Of a stretch of DNA of 51,176 bases, positions 11,529 to 20,840 are shown in pieces. The translations under genes and the position numbers were made by a program. Position 1 is the first letter of the stretch; every line of letters starts with the position of its first letter. The stretch is from SKVR01 sp037441525. Its GTDB lineage: Bacteria > Bacteroidota > Bacteroidia > Bacteroidales > UBA7960. The stretch spans positions 1 to 51,176 of the forward strand of contig JBBISA010000029.1 in assembly GCA_037441525.1 (NCBI GenBank), read 5' to 3'. The notes under the pieces were generated by a model that saw only the letters and a list, made by a program, of their open reading frames with translations, searched no databases and was not told the DNA's origin.

Positions 11529-12707
11529 TCAGAGATGCTTTTTTAAAGTTGTTGATTGCCGGGCAAGTTGTTTGATAAGGTTTCCTGTTTCATGCATGGT
11601 AAGTGCCCGTTTTAAATTTTCAGACAAAGATTTCACCATTTTCAGCAATTCGCTTTTTTCATTTTCGTTTAACTCCCGACCCAACGACCGGGCCAGATGA
11701 ACCAAACCATTGGTACCGCTGTGCTTTCCAAAAACAAACATATCAGCATCGCGTCCCAGAGACCTTCCATCAATTATTTGGTAGGCATTCGGATGGGCAA
11801 TCAGGCCGTTTACATGAATACCTGATTCGTGCCTGAATACCTGCTCGCCAGTTATGGGTTTTGTAGCTGATAGTTTTTGCCCAGTTAGTTTTTCGACCAA
11901 AAAAGCCAATTTAGTAAGGCGGCCAATATTGTACTTCAACAATTGTGATTGTTGAAACTGCATAGCCATTATCACTTCTTCCAGAGGAGCATTGCCGGCC
12001 CTTTCGCCCATGCCATTTACAGTAACGCTGGCACATGTTGCACCGGCTATAAATGCAGTTACGGTGTTTGCGGTTGCCATTCCCAGGTCATTGTGTCCAT
12101 GAAACTCCAGTTCTGGCATATCAGGTTTACAGCTTAATCCTTTAAAAATATTATCTACCTGAACAGGATTAAGCAAACCCACGGTATCAGCATTTCTTAC
12201 ACGTCGGGCACCCATGGCTGAAGCGCATAAGACAAATTCTTCGAGAAAATCAGGATTGGCGCGCGATGCATCCTGAGCTCCGATACTGAAGTAGCGAAAA
12301 TGTTCATAAGCCAGAGTGCTCAGATTAATTAGTGTATTTATTACTCAGGCTTTGTCTTTGCCTAATATTTTCATGTGCAGGTCGGAGGTGGGGAAAGATA
12401 TTTAAACACCATCGGAATGAGTTTTGGCAGCCATTAATATATCATTATAACTGGCTCTGCACCAGGCAAGATTATTGAAGCGAAAGCCCGATTTTGCCAG
12501 GGTTCGCATATCGTCAACCTCCTCCTTCCCCATGGCCGGAGTGCCAGTTTCAAGTTCATCCACACCAATAGTTTCAAGCAGTTGTGCAATGCGTATTTTG
12601 TCCTTCAGGTCGAACACTACCCCGGGGCTTTGCTCACCATCTCGCAGGGTGGTGTCGATCAGGTAGAAAACAACTTTTTTTTGTAGGTTGGGATAATCTG
12701 ACTTCAT
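11529..12707 (-). pseudogene. nifV: Homocitrate synthase NifV, two in-frame stops
   Basis: NifV condenses acetyl-CoA with 2-oxoglutarate to homocitrate, the organic ligand of FeMo-co. From the ATG at 12707 one frame gives 393 codons and starts with the expected LIDTTLRDGEQSPG. It is interrupted by TAA (12404-12402) and, 18 codons later, TGA (12347-12345). The frame is unbroken otherwise: ISFPTSDLHMKILGKDKA lies between the stops, and YFSIGAQDASRANPDF, ELEFHGHNDLGMATAN and FRHESGIHVNG follow. At the TGA position the family usually has Trp, so TGG to TGA is likely. Fragments would be about 101 and 228 residues and neither holds a whole barrel. The open frame extends 31 or more codons upstream of the ATG and encodes a signal-peptide-like stretch unrelated to NifV. 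It is 527 bases downstream of the ferredoxin gene, separated by repeat-rich sequence. Confidence 0.88.
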
Positions 12708-12821
12708 AACCGGCAGTTTTTTGCAATATTTTTTTTGTGAATGAATACTATTTTTTGATTCTGCGTCAACCTGGCCTAAAGATGTGCAAAGCAACGCCAC
12801 AAAAAATATGAGATTAATAAA

Positions 12822-12870
12822 CCCAAATTTGTCTTTAGCCGTTTTTTCTAATGACCGTCATTAAAAATTT
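12822..12870 (-). repeat. 49-bp repeat, copy 2 (inverted partner at 60-108)
   Basis: This is the second copy of the 49-bp repeat, 47 of 49 identical to the reverse complement of 60-108. It lies 115 bases upstream of the nifV start. Read toward nifV, sequence just after the repeat encodes a hydrophobic signal-peptide-like run (LIFFVALLCTSLGQVDA) in frame with nifV but foreign to that family. This is consistent with insertion of, or recombination at, a repeated element here. Confidence 0.7.
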
Positions 12871-12982
12871 AGCGTTTTATGTTATTGATTATGTGACTTC
12901 TATTTTGACAAATCTCTAAAGAAAAATAAATATCTGTGCGCAGAAAGGCTTACAAATTAAGTTTTTCTAAAGCGGGGTTAAA

Positions 12983-13028
12983 CCCGGCTAAGTCATTAGT
13001 TCATTACATTCCTGATGACTAATCCGGG
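12983..13028. repeat. Imperfect hairpin in the fdx-nifV gap
   Basis: Arms CCCGGCTAAGTCAT (12983-12996) and ATGACTAATCCGGG (13015-13028) are complementary at 11 of 14 positions around an 18-base loop. There is no proper T run on either side, so it is not a convincing terminator. It may be a processing site or part of a decayed element. The 12871-12982 segment shows no gene. Confidence 0.4.
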
Positions 13029-13077
13029 ATAAACAGCAAATCACCATCCTTGACAATATTTCCGAAGGTAAAAAAGA

Positions 13078-13195
13078 GTCCGCACCACAATATCATTATC
13101 CCCCAAACCCCGGGAGTATTATCCAAATAGTCGCTGTGGGGTATTGGCAAACTTTCCCTTACACAGAGAACAGGGGGATATTATGCGGAGCGGAC
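13078..13195. repeat. Imperfect inverted-repeat element, about 118 bp
   Basis: The ends are GTCCGC (13078-13083) and GCGGAC (13190-13195), with further matching inward: a TATCATTATCCCCC-like arm on the left and GGGGGATATTATG on the right. Such terminal inverted repeats around a short non-coding body resemble a miniature mobile element. The arms are imperfect and I see no clear target-site duplication, so this is tentative. It lies between the ferredoxin gene and nifV. Confidence 0.35.
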
Positions 13196-13234
13196 CCATA
13201 CTACTCATCCTATCAAAATTCGTTGTTGCTGTGT

Positions 13235-13543
13235 TTAATCGCTAATGAGGTAGCTGCTCTCTGACTTTCCTTCTTCGAGAGCATCAAGTATTTCATCGAT
13301 CAGCTCCTCGCCTTCCACCTTTCCATACCAATAATTATTTGGGTGTACAACCACTACAGGTCCTTCGGCGCAAACATTCAGGCAGCCGGTAGTTGAAACC
13401 ACCACATCCAACCCTCTGTCAGAACATTCTCCCATTAGGTATTGAACCAGATGAGGTGCATTTTTTCGGTTACATGCACCTTGTGCATCGCCAACAGTGC
13501 GAAATGAGTTACAAACTAAAATGTGGTAAGTGGGTTTTTTCAT
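13235..13543 (-). CDS. [2Fe-2S] ferredoxin, thioredoxin-fold type
   Basis: This 102-residue protein has the cysteine spacing of the thioredoxin-like [2Fe-2S] ferredoxins often found in nif clusters: C11-x12-C24-x29-C54-x3-C58. These proteins are small electron carriers; in diazotrophs some interact with nitrogenase. The gene follows nifB by 71 bases on the same strand, so an electron-transfer role in cofactor assembly or nitrogenase is likely but inferred. The C-terminus is acidic (EGEELIDEILDALEEG), as in relatives. It is intact, unlike nifV downstream. Confidence 0.88.
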   Translation of the reverse strand: MKKPTYHILVCNSFRTVGDAQGACNRKNAPHLVQYLMGECSDRGLDVVVSTTGCLNVCAEGPVVVVHPNNYWYGKVEGEELIDEILDALEEGKSESSYLISD

Positions 13544-13614
13544 ACAATTGTGGATTTTGGGTTAATAATAGTTTCAATTATTAAGGAAGTTATAATTTAT
13601 TGTATTAATAGATT

Positions 13615-14877
13615 TTAAGCGCATCCCTGGGCATTGCCCCGGCAAGTATCGCCGCACTTAAAGGCATCAGGTTTTTTCACAGTTCGCAAGGGTTTATTCT
13701 CAAATACGGCTTCCAGCCCCTCATCAATTAATCCGGTCATCTGTATTACCCTGATACCCGAATTCTGGATAATTTCGAGGGGTTTATTCCCAACTCCCGA
13801 AACCAATAAAGCACGACAATCGGACAGCAGGTTGCCCATTTCCATCCATCTGAAATCGCCAGTGCCCGGTTTGGGTGTATCCCGGTGCTCTATCCATTTG
13901 AACCCGTTGTGAGTTTGCCGGTAAATGCTTAATGAGCCTGCTTCGCCCAGATGTTGATTGACAAGCAAACCCTCGTGGGTAGCCACGGCAACATAGGGCC
14001 TGTCGGTTGAATTGCCGGGAACCATACCGGCATATTCCTGCAACATTCCATAAGCACTTTCCATATCCTGCCCAAGCAAACCGGCAGCTTCGGCCCAGCA
14101 ACGGGCGCAATGGGTCATAATATCGATATGTTCCTTAACCAGTGCGCGGGTTCTGAAAATCATGGTGGCATCGGGCTCGTCCATTTTTTCGAACCCTGAA
14201 CCAGCACTGGCAACCACCGGAATACAATTCATAACATCGGCACCCAACGACTTTACCATCCGTGCAACTTCAGGAATATGCCGGTCGTTAACCCCTGGCA
14301 GAATAATCGAGTTTACTTTCACGGTTATTCCTTTTTCTTTGAGCAATACCAAGGCTTTCATTTGCTGTTCGAGCAGCACTATGGCGGCCTGAAGCTTGCG
14401 GTAAACTACCTTGCCACGTCTTACCCAGGGATATATTATTTGCGAGATGGCCGGATCAATAGCATTGATAGTAAACGTAACATGTGAAACCCCCAACTCG
14501 GCTAACTCATTAACGTATGGCGCCACATTTAATCCATTACTCGAAAGGCAAAAGATTTTATCAGGAAAAGTTTCTTTTACCAGACGCAAAGTTTCGAGGG
14601 TTAGCTCAGGGGTTGCAAAGGGATCGCCTGGTCCGGCAATACCAATTACCGAAATATTTTTCAGCTGGTGATGCAATGCTTTCAGATATGTTACCGCCTG
14701 AAAAGGTGCCAGTACGGCAGAAGTAACTCCTGGCCGGCTTTCATTGACACAATCATATTTACGGTTGCAATAATTGCACTGAATATTGCATTTTGGAGCT
14801 ACCGGCAAATGTACACGGGCATGTTTATGGCTGCTCTCTTTGTCGAAACATGGATGAAGGGGCTTTATATCGTTCAT
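13615..14877 (-). CDS. nifB: Nitrogenase cofactor biosynthesis protein NifB, fused to NifX-like domain
   Basis: NifB is a radical SAM enzyme that builds the 8Fe-9S-C precursor (NifB-co) of FeMo-co. The SAM cluster motif CxxxCxxC is C30, C34, C37, followed by family sequences ESRPGVTS (about 46-53) and AGPGDPFATP (81-90). Residues about 300-405 form a NifX/NafY-type cofactor-binding domain (VAVATHEGLLVNQHLGEAG), a fusion common in NifB. The tail is cysteine-rich (CGDTCRGNAQGC). One oddity is C257-A-R-C260-W261-A-E-A, where family members normally read CxxCRADA, so Arg is replaced by Trp (codon TGG at 14097-14095). The gene is open over 420 codons. It begins 18 bases after nifN and is followed by the ferredoxin gene. 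Confidence 0.95.
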   Translation of the reverse strand: MNDIKPLHPCFDKESSHKHARVHLPVAPKCNIQCNYCNRKYDCVNESRPGVTSAVLAPFQAVTYLKALHHQLKNISVIGIAGPGDPFATPELTLETLRLVKETFPDKIFCLSSNGLNVAPYVNELAELGVSHVTFTINAIDPAISQIIYPWVRRGKVVYRKLQAAIVLLEQQMKALVLLKEKGITVKVNSIILPGVNDRHIPEVARMVKSLGADVMNCIPVVASAGSGFEKMDEPDATMIFRTRALVKEHIDIMTHCARCWAEAAGLLGQDMESAYGMLQEYAGMVPGNSTDRPYVAVATHEGLLVNQHLGEAGSLSIYRQTHNGFKWIEHRDTPKPGTGDFRWMEMGNLLSDCRALLVSGVGNKPLEIIQNSGIRVIQMTGLIDEGLEAVFENKPLRTVKKPDAFKCGDTCRGNAQGCA

Positions 14878-14895
14878 TGTTAATTCTTTCTTTCG

Positions 14896-16332
14896 TTAAA
14901 TATATTTATAACCTATGGGAGAATTTTCCTGTTTGTATTCCATTATTGCATTTACGCTACGGTCGAAAAGTTGTTGTGTGTCTTTATACCCAAGTATTTG
15001 CAACCGCTGGCCCCCAAACCTGTCGTGAACAGGAAAACCTACTCTTACCAGTGGTATACCCAGACGACGGGCAATATAGTAGCCTTTGCTGTTTCCGATC
15101 ATGATATCGGGTTTTAACTCATCAGCCAGTTCGTTCATTGTTTCGAAATCAACACCACTCAAAACTTTCATCTGATTATACTTTTCGCCGGTAATTTGTT
15201 GCAGTTCCTTTTCCAGCATCCCGCTTTCGCCACCCGAACCGGCCAATACCGTTTCGATACCAATTTCTTCGAAAAAACTTATCAGGCTATTTACCATGCT
15301 TTCCTCGCCATACACTATCGCCTTTTTACCGAAAACATATTTATGGCCATCAACGTAGGCATCAAGAAGGCGGCCCCTTTCGCGTTTAATCTCAGGGGAT
15401 GCCGACCGGCCGGAAATCTCTTTCAGCAAACCGATAAAGCTATCCGACAGCCTCAATCCTACCGGCAAACCGGTTTGCCGACATGGAACCTGAAACTCGT
15501 TTTCCAGGAACTCACCGGCTGTCTTAGCCTGGTTTTTCTTTTCCTTTTCGGCCAGTTCCCTGGCAGAAGTAGCAACCAATTCGATGGATCCCCTGGCATT
15601 TGCAGTATTTTGCAGGTCGAGCAATGGTGTTCATCCCTCGGGTATGAGCTGGTATTCGTCCCAGGTAGGATTGTCCAGCGTGTCAGAATAATCAGGAAAC
15701 AAAACCACAGGCAGTTCGAAACTTTCTGTTAAATCCTTCAGATGTCTTATGTCTTCGGGTGAAATCATTCCTGAGAACAGATTCACATGATTGCCCTGCT
15801 TGCCTTTGCGGGCAAGGGTTTTTATGGTTGCCAGCACAGCCTGCTGAAAGCCTTCCATGTGCGAACCCTGGTAGCTTGGGGAAGAAGCGTGCACAAAAAA
15901 AGGCACATCCAGATGGCCGGTGGTGGAAAGAAATTCCTTAATAAGCATGGGAATGTCTTCGCCAATGGTTTCACTCAGGCAGGTGGAGGCAATGCCAATG
16001 GATTTTGGGTGATATTGGCTGATGATGTTTTCGATGCCATTACAAAAGTTGCGGTTGCCCCCAAAAACCGTGGTTTCTTCGCTGAAGTTGGATGATGCAA
16101 TATCGATTGGCTCTCTGAAGTGACTGATAATATATCTCCTGATGTAGGTGGCACAACCTTGTGAACCGTGAATCATGGGAATACACCCTTCAATACCTTT
16201 AAATACCAGGCTGGCCCCCAATGGTGCGCAAAGTTTGCAGGCATTGCGTGTAGATGTATAGGGTATTATGGTGTTCGCTGTATTTGAGTTCATTGCATTG
16301 TGTTTTTTAATGGTCTTTGTTCCTATCGACAT
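14896..16332 (-). pseudogene. nifN: Nitrogenase cofactor scaffold subunit NifN, one in-frame stop
   Basis: NifN pairs with NifE as the scaffold on which NifB-co is matured to FeMo-co. The frame carries KLCAPLGASLVFKGIEGC, IHGSQGCATYIRRY and STCLSETIGED in the expected order. It is cut by TGA at 15633-15631 in LIPEG*TPLLDL. The neighbouring paralogue NifK has KGGTP at this point, so the lost residue is almost certainly Gly (GGA to TGA). After the stop the same frame continues to the normal C-terminus (YVDGHKYVFGKKAIVYGEE; RVGFPVHDRFGG). The ATG at 16293 is an alternative start and gives a more typical N-terminus. The two pieces would be about 233 and 242 residues. Confidence 0.9.
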
Positions 16333-16415
16333 TCAGGGTTGGTGGCACTTTTATTCTTCTTACCTTTTATTAGATGGTATCAGACTAATCCCTTTCAACC
16401 ATTGAATTACCAATT

Positions 16416-17759
16416 TTAACCCTTTCCATTATCTCTCCTAACCCAATGCCAAACCGGACTCATGGCTGTGGCATATATCTCTTTGGCAAAATTGAGCATC
16501 CCTTCATAACCAGCCAGGGCTTCTTTGCGTTCGTGGTTATGATCGCAAAATCCCAGACCAATTTTGTAGGCAATGGGGCGTTCTTTCACCCCACCAATAA
16601 ATATATCGGCCTGTGTTTGCTTTACAAAGTGCGAAAGCTCTACCGGGTTGGAATCATCAACGATGATTGTACCCTCGTCGCACAACTGACTGATGATTTC
16701 ATACTCAACACTGGTGCCGGTTTGTGAGCCTACCAGAACGGTTTTTACCCCATTAAGGCGCAGAGCCTTAATAAGAGAAATGGCTTTGAAGGAGCCCCCG
16801 ACATAAATTGCAGCGCGTTTACCTTCCAGTTTGCGGCGATATTCTTTCAGAGCAGGCATAAGCTTATCGAACCCCTGCCGCACAATATTGCGTGCATTAT
16901 CCATGAGCTGATCGCTTTCGAAGAATTTGGCCACTTCGTAAAGGGCATCGCTCATATCTTCAATGCCGAAATAAGAGACCTTCATGAAAGGTATTCCATA
17001 TTTTTCTTTCATGGAACGTGCCAGATACATCATTGATCCGGAGCATTGCACCACGTTAATATCGGCCTTATGAGCATTGCAGATATCATCGATACGACCG
17101 TCGCCGGTAATTGTAGCATTTATGTGGATACCCATCTGTTGGTAATACTCTTTCAATATCCAGAGCTCACCGGCGAGGTTAAAATCGCCCAGGATGTTGA
17201 TACATAGCGGCATTTTTTCTCTGTTCCCTTTGCCAACGAGCAATTCGAGGGCATCGCAGGCGGCTCGGTAGCCGTCTTTTTTGGTACCCTTAAACCCGGG
17301 GGCGTGCACCGGTATTACAGGTATTCCGAATTTTTTTTCCACCGCACGGCACACCGCTTCGATATCATCGCCAATAACCCCCACAATACAGGTAGAATAA
17401 ACAAATGCTGCCTTCGGATTATGTTTTTCGATCAGTTCTGTCAGCGACAGCTCGAGCTTCGGTTCGCCGCCAAAAACCACATCTTTTTCGCGCAGGTCGG
17501 TAGAATAACTCAATCGGTGCAGCTCTGGCCCCGACGAGAGTGCTCCTCTGATATCCCAGGAGTAGGAGGCACATCCGATGGGCCCATGAATAAGGTGCAA
17601 GGCGTCGGCAATGGGGTAGAGTACCACGCGTGAACCGCAGAACACACAGGCACGCTGGCTCACTGAGCCAGCCACACTGGGTTTGTTGCAGGCCACGGTG
17701 GTATTGCCCTGCCCACTTTTGCCTACCTGGCTGATTCTCTGATCGAGTATCCGGATCAT
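16416..17759 (-). CDS. nifE: Nitrogenase cofactor scaffold subunit NifE
   Basis: NifE is the alpha-like half of the NifEN scaffold for FeMo-co assembly. The 447-residue frame is intact. The conserved cysteines are in ACVFCGSRVVLYPI, HGPIGCASYSWD and STCIVGVIGDD, the positions that correspond to P-cluster-type ligands. VPGFKGTKKDGY-like sequence (HAPGFKGTKKDGYRAA) and YGIPFMKVSYFGIEDM are also typical. It starts 13 bases after nifK, so translation was probably coupled. With its partner NifN interrupted, the scaffold complex should not form if the sequence is correct. Confidence 0.95.
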   Translation of the reverse strand: MIRILDQRISQVGKSGQGNTTVACNKPSVAGSVSQRACVFCGSRVVLYPIADALHLIHGPIGCASYSWDIRGALSSGPELHRLSYSTDLREKDVVFGGEPKLELSLTELIEKHNPKAAFVYSTCIVGVIGDDIEAVCRAVEKKFGIPVIPVHAPGFKGTKKDGYRAACDALELLVGKGNREKMPLCINILGDFNLAGELWILKEYYQQMGIHINATITGDGRIDDICNAHKADINVVQCSGSMMYLARSMKEKYGIPFMKVSYFGIEDMSDALYEVAKFFESDQLMDNARNIVRQGFDKLMPALKEYRRKLEGKRAAIYVGGSFKAISLIKALRLNGVKTVLVGSQTGTSVEYEIISQLCDEGTIIVDDSNPVELSHFVKQTQADIFIGGVKERPIAYKIGLGFCDHNHERKEALAGYEGMLNFAKEIYATAMSPVWHWVRRDNGKG

Positions 17760-17772
17760 TTTACAGGAAATA

Positions 17773-19154
17773 TTACATGGTTAATTCTACAAGCTCTTCT
17801 GATACTTCGCGATCGGTATGATCCATTATGGCATTGAGAATACTATTTAGCAAATGCATCCCACCACTATAACCTACCGTTGGGAAATAACTATGACCGG
17901 CCCGGTCGAGAATAGGAAAACCCATTCTTACACAGGGAATGTTTTCGTCGCGGGCTATATACTTGCCATAGGTATTGCCAATTATCAAATCAACGGGTTC
18001 CTGTTTTATCCACTGGTGCATCAGAAACATATCGGCACCTTCACCATTGCGGTATTTGGCTTCGGGTAATTTTAAGACAAAAGGCTTTTAAAAGAGCTAT
18101 CGAACTGTTTTCCGGGTGTGCCACTAACAATATAAACGGGCTTCATATCGAGATCGAGTAAAAACTCGGTAAGTGGCAGCAGGGTATCAGGGTCGCCAAA
18201 CAGAGCAACTCTTTTATTGAAGAGGTATTTGTGCATATCTATGATCATATCGATAAGGCGGCCACGCTCATCGGTTATAGATCGAGGTACCTGCACATTG
18301 GCAAGGCGGCTCAGGCGCGACACAAAGCGATCAGTTGCACTCAGCCCAATGGGAATATCTTCGATGGAATGACGCACCCTGCATTTATTTTCCAGCTTAT
18401 TACAGGCATCGCGTGTGCAAAAGTTTCCAAGGCCCAGCGTGTATCTGCTGTCGCCCATACTGGTAAGCGCCGGAATGGGAGTTCCGCCTTTGAGGTAAAA
18501 CTCGTGTCTGCCTGTCATTGGGGCATCTAATACCTCAGAAGTATCGGGCATTAGAACAATACGGGCTTTCATTTCATTGGCCAGACGTCTTATTTCGCGC
18601 ATATCAGAGGGTTCCATCCATCCGGCAATAATATTTACCTGCTCTTAAACACTTACTGAGCACATGGAAAAATATTCGGCAACAGCAGCAACCATATTGG
18701 CATAGCCTGTAACGTGTGAGCCTACATAACTTGGGGTACTGGCATTTATAACGTGTTTGCCCTGGGGCACCTTTCCCTCTTCCCTGGCCTTTTGGGTTAT
18801 CTGAGTTACATCGTCGCCAATGGTTTCAGAAAGGCAGGTGGTATGTATGGCAATGATATCGGGGTTGTAAATAGTAAAAATATTATAAATGGCCTGCACC
18901 AGGTTGGCCTGTCCGCCAAATACTGAAGAACCTTCGGTGAATGAGCTGGTGGAAGCCATTACGGGCTCTTTGTAATGGCGGGTCAAAACAGTGCGATGGT
19001 AGGAACAGCAGCCCTGCGACCCATGGCTGTGCGGAAGACAGCCATGAATACCTAAAGCTGCATACATTGCCCCTACAGGCTGGCAGGTTTTTGCAGGATT
19101 AATGGTGAGGGCTTTGCGCTCAACTATTTTATCGGTGGTATGACGAAGTAACAT
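17773..19154 (-). pseudogene. nifK: Nitrogenase MoFe protein beta chain NifK, stop plus frameshift
   Basis: NifK forms the alpha2-beta2 dinitrogenase with NifD and holds half of the P-cluster. The expected ligands are present: C24 (NPAKTCQPVGA), C49 (HGSQGCCSYHR) and C107 (HTTCLSETIGDD). The short N-terminus is typical of NifK from anaerobes. The frame is broken by TAA at 18647-18645; the same frame continues with EQVNIIAGWMEPSDMREI. A second break is a frameshift close to 18072: the first frame stops in SLLS, and the adjacent frame supplies KLPEAKYRNGEGADMFL and the C-terminal IIGNTYGKYIARDENIP. Fragments are 169, about 190 and about 95 residues. Neighbours nifD and nifE are intact. Confidence 0.92.
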
Positions 19155-19193
19155 CTCGTTTAAGTTTTAAGGTGAATAAAAAGATTTGCAGTC

Positions 19194-20813
19194 TCAGGAA
19201 GCATACACTGCTTCAATAACGGGCTCACGATTCCAGGGCGCTTTAACCATTTTCCAGATGCTTGTATTTACAATCATATCAATGTCTTTGTAAAAGTTAA
19301 CAGCACCGGTAAAGCCGGCATAAGGAACACCGTAGTCGTAACTGTGCAACTGTTTCAAAGGGATACCCATTTTCTGAACGGCATATTTTTCTTTGATACC
19401 TGCACAAAATACATCGGGGCGATAGATTTCGAGTAGTTTTTCCATTTCAAAATGGCTGATATCATCAATTACCAGCGATCCTTTGGCCATCTCAGCCATC
19501 ATCCCTTCGTAATTTGAAAAATCTACCCCTTTTTTCATGAGAAGTTTTTTGGCTTCTTCTGATTTACGCGGATAAAACTTTTCGGGGTCGGGTTCCACAT
19601 GCAACTCTTCAATATTGCGGCTATCGGCATCAATCTGTATAGTAGGTATTACCCTGCGACCTTCGTTGTCGCCGCGATGGCCAAATTCGTAGCCTGCAGA
19701 AATACAGGTCATCCCAAGCTCCTTAAAAAGTTCCTGGTAGTGGTCGGCACGTGAGCCCCCTACAAAAAGCATGGCCGATTTACCGGTGGTGCGAGGTTTA
19801 ATGGATTCGAGGGCGGCTTTGATAGCAAGCATCTCTTCAGCAATAACATTTTCAACCCGTTCGCAGAGTTCGGGATCATCGAAATAAGCAGCAATTTTGC
19901 GCAGCGACTTAGCGGTGGCATCAGCACCAATAAAGTTGATCTTTATCCAGGGAATACCATATTTGGTTTCCATCATTTCGGCCACATAGTTTATAGATCG
20001 ATGGCACATAACAGCATTCAGGTCAGCGGTGTGAGAGCGTTCAAACTGTTCCATGGTAGAGTTTCCGCTGAAAGTGGCCACCAGTGTTATACCGGCTTTT
20101 TCCAGAATTCTTTCAATTTCGAAAGCATCACCACCAATATTGTATTCACCCAGCAGGTTTATTTTGAATTTCCCTTCGGGGGCATTGTCATTGATGCCAA
20201 TTACATGCTTCATAAGCTGGTTGTTGGCAATATGGTGGCCCGCACTTTGGCTAACCCCTTTGTATCCTTCGCAACTGAATCCAAAAACATTGATTCCCAG
20301 TTCTTCTTTCATTTCTTTGGCCACGGCATGCACATCGTCGCCAATGAGCCCAACCGGACAAGTAGAGAAAATACCGATGCTTTTGGGCTTAAATATTTCA
20401 AATACTTCGCGGCAGGCATCTTTTAGTTTTTCTTCGCCACCAAACACGATATTCGAATCCTGCATATCGGTAGAGAATGCATAGGTCATATAGTTGGGCG
20501 AATCGGGAGTAGGAGGCAATGTTTGGTTACGTCGCGTTAGCCAGGCGTAGAAACTGCAGCCAATGGGACCGTGTACCAGGTAAACAATATCGCGTGTGGG
20601 CCCCAGTACCACCCCTTTGCAACCTGCATAAGTACATCCTCTTTGGGTAATAATGCCAGGTATGGTGCGCACATTGGCCTGAATTTTCTCAGGGGTTTCA
20701 CCTTCGAGCACCACATTTGATTTTTCTCTTTTTTTGGCCACTTTTGCCGGGTATTTTTTCAGCACTTCAGCTTTCCAGCGTAAGGGGTCCATCTCAGTTT
20801 CTTTTGCAGTCAT
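19194..20813 (-). CDS. nifD: Nitrogenase MoFe protein alpha chain NifD
   Basis: NifD carries the FeMo-co active site. All key residues can be found in the 539-residue frame. The P-cluster ligands are C60, C86 and C152. The FeMo-co ligands are C270 (AVMCHRSINY) and H490 (LKQLHSYDY), and the active-site Q189 and H193 are in GVSQSAGHH. The chain is longer than in Azotobacter because of an insertion at about residues 380-430. This insertion is typical of the anaerobe-type nitrogenases that also carry nifI1/nifI2 between nifH and nifD, as here. No lesion is visible. It follows nifI2 by 27 bases. Confidence 0.97.
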   Translation of the reverse strand: MTAKETEMDPLRWKAEVLKKYPAKVAKKREKSNVVLEGETPEKIQANVRTIPGIITQRGCTYAGCKGVVLGPTRDIVYLVHGPIGCSFYAWLTRRNQTLPPTPDSPNYMTYAFSTDMQDSNIVFGGEEKLKDACREVFEIFKPKSIGIFSTCPVGLIGDDVHAVAKEMKEELGINVFGFSCEGYKGVSQSAGHHIANNQLMKHVIGINDNAPEGKFKINLLGEYNIGGDAFEIERILEKAGITLVATFSGNSTMEQFERSHTADLNAVMCHRSINYVAEMMETKYGIPWIKINFIGADATAKSLRKIAAYFDDPELCERVENVIAEEMLAIKAALESIKPRTTGKSAMLFVGGSRADHYQELFKELGMTCISAGYEFGHRGDNEGRRVIPTIQIDADSRNIEELHVEPDPEKFYPRKSEEAKKLLMKKGVDFSNYEGMMAEMAKGSLVIDDISHFEMEKLLEIYRPDVFCAGIKEKYAVQKMGIPLKQLHSYDYGVPYAGFTGAVNFYKDIDMIVNTSIWKMVKAPWNREPVIEAVYAS

Positions 20814-20840
20814 AATTGTAGAAATTTAGTTGTTGATAAT

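Noticed and set aside
12770..12800. A sigma-54 promoter before nifV (TGGCGTTGCTTTGC on the minus strand)
   Set aside because: The GG and GC pairs are separated by 9 bases rather than 10, and the site lies within a reading-frame remnant.
15631..15633. TGA in nifN (and the TGA in nifV and the radical SAM gene) as selenocysteine
   Set aside because: The aligned residues are Gly or Trp rather than Cys, and I see no selenocysteine insertion hairpin directly after the codons.
18062..18080. Programmed -1 frameshifting in nifK
   Set aside because: No X-XXY-YYZ slippery heptamer is in the zero frame at the break, and NifK is not known to be made this way; a plain indel is simpler.
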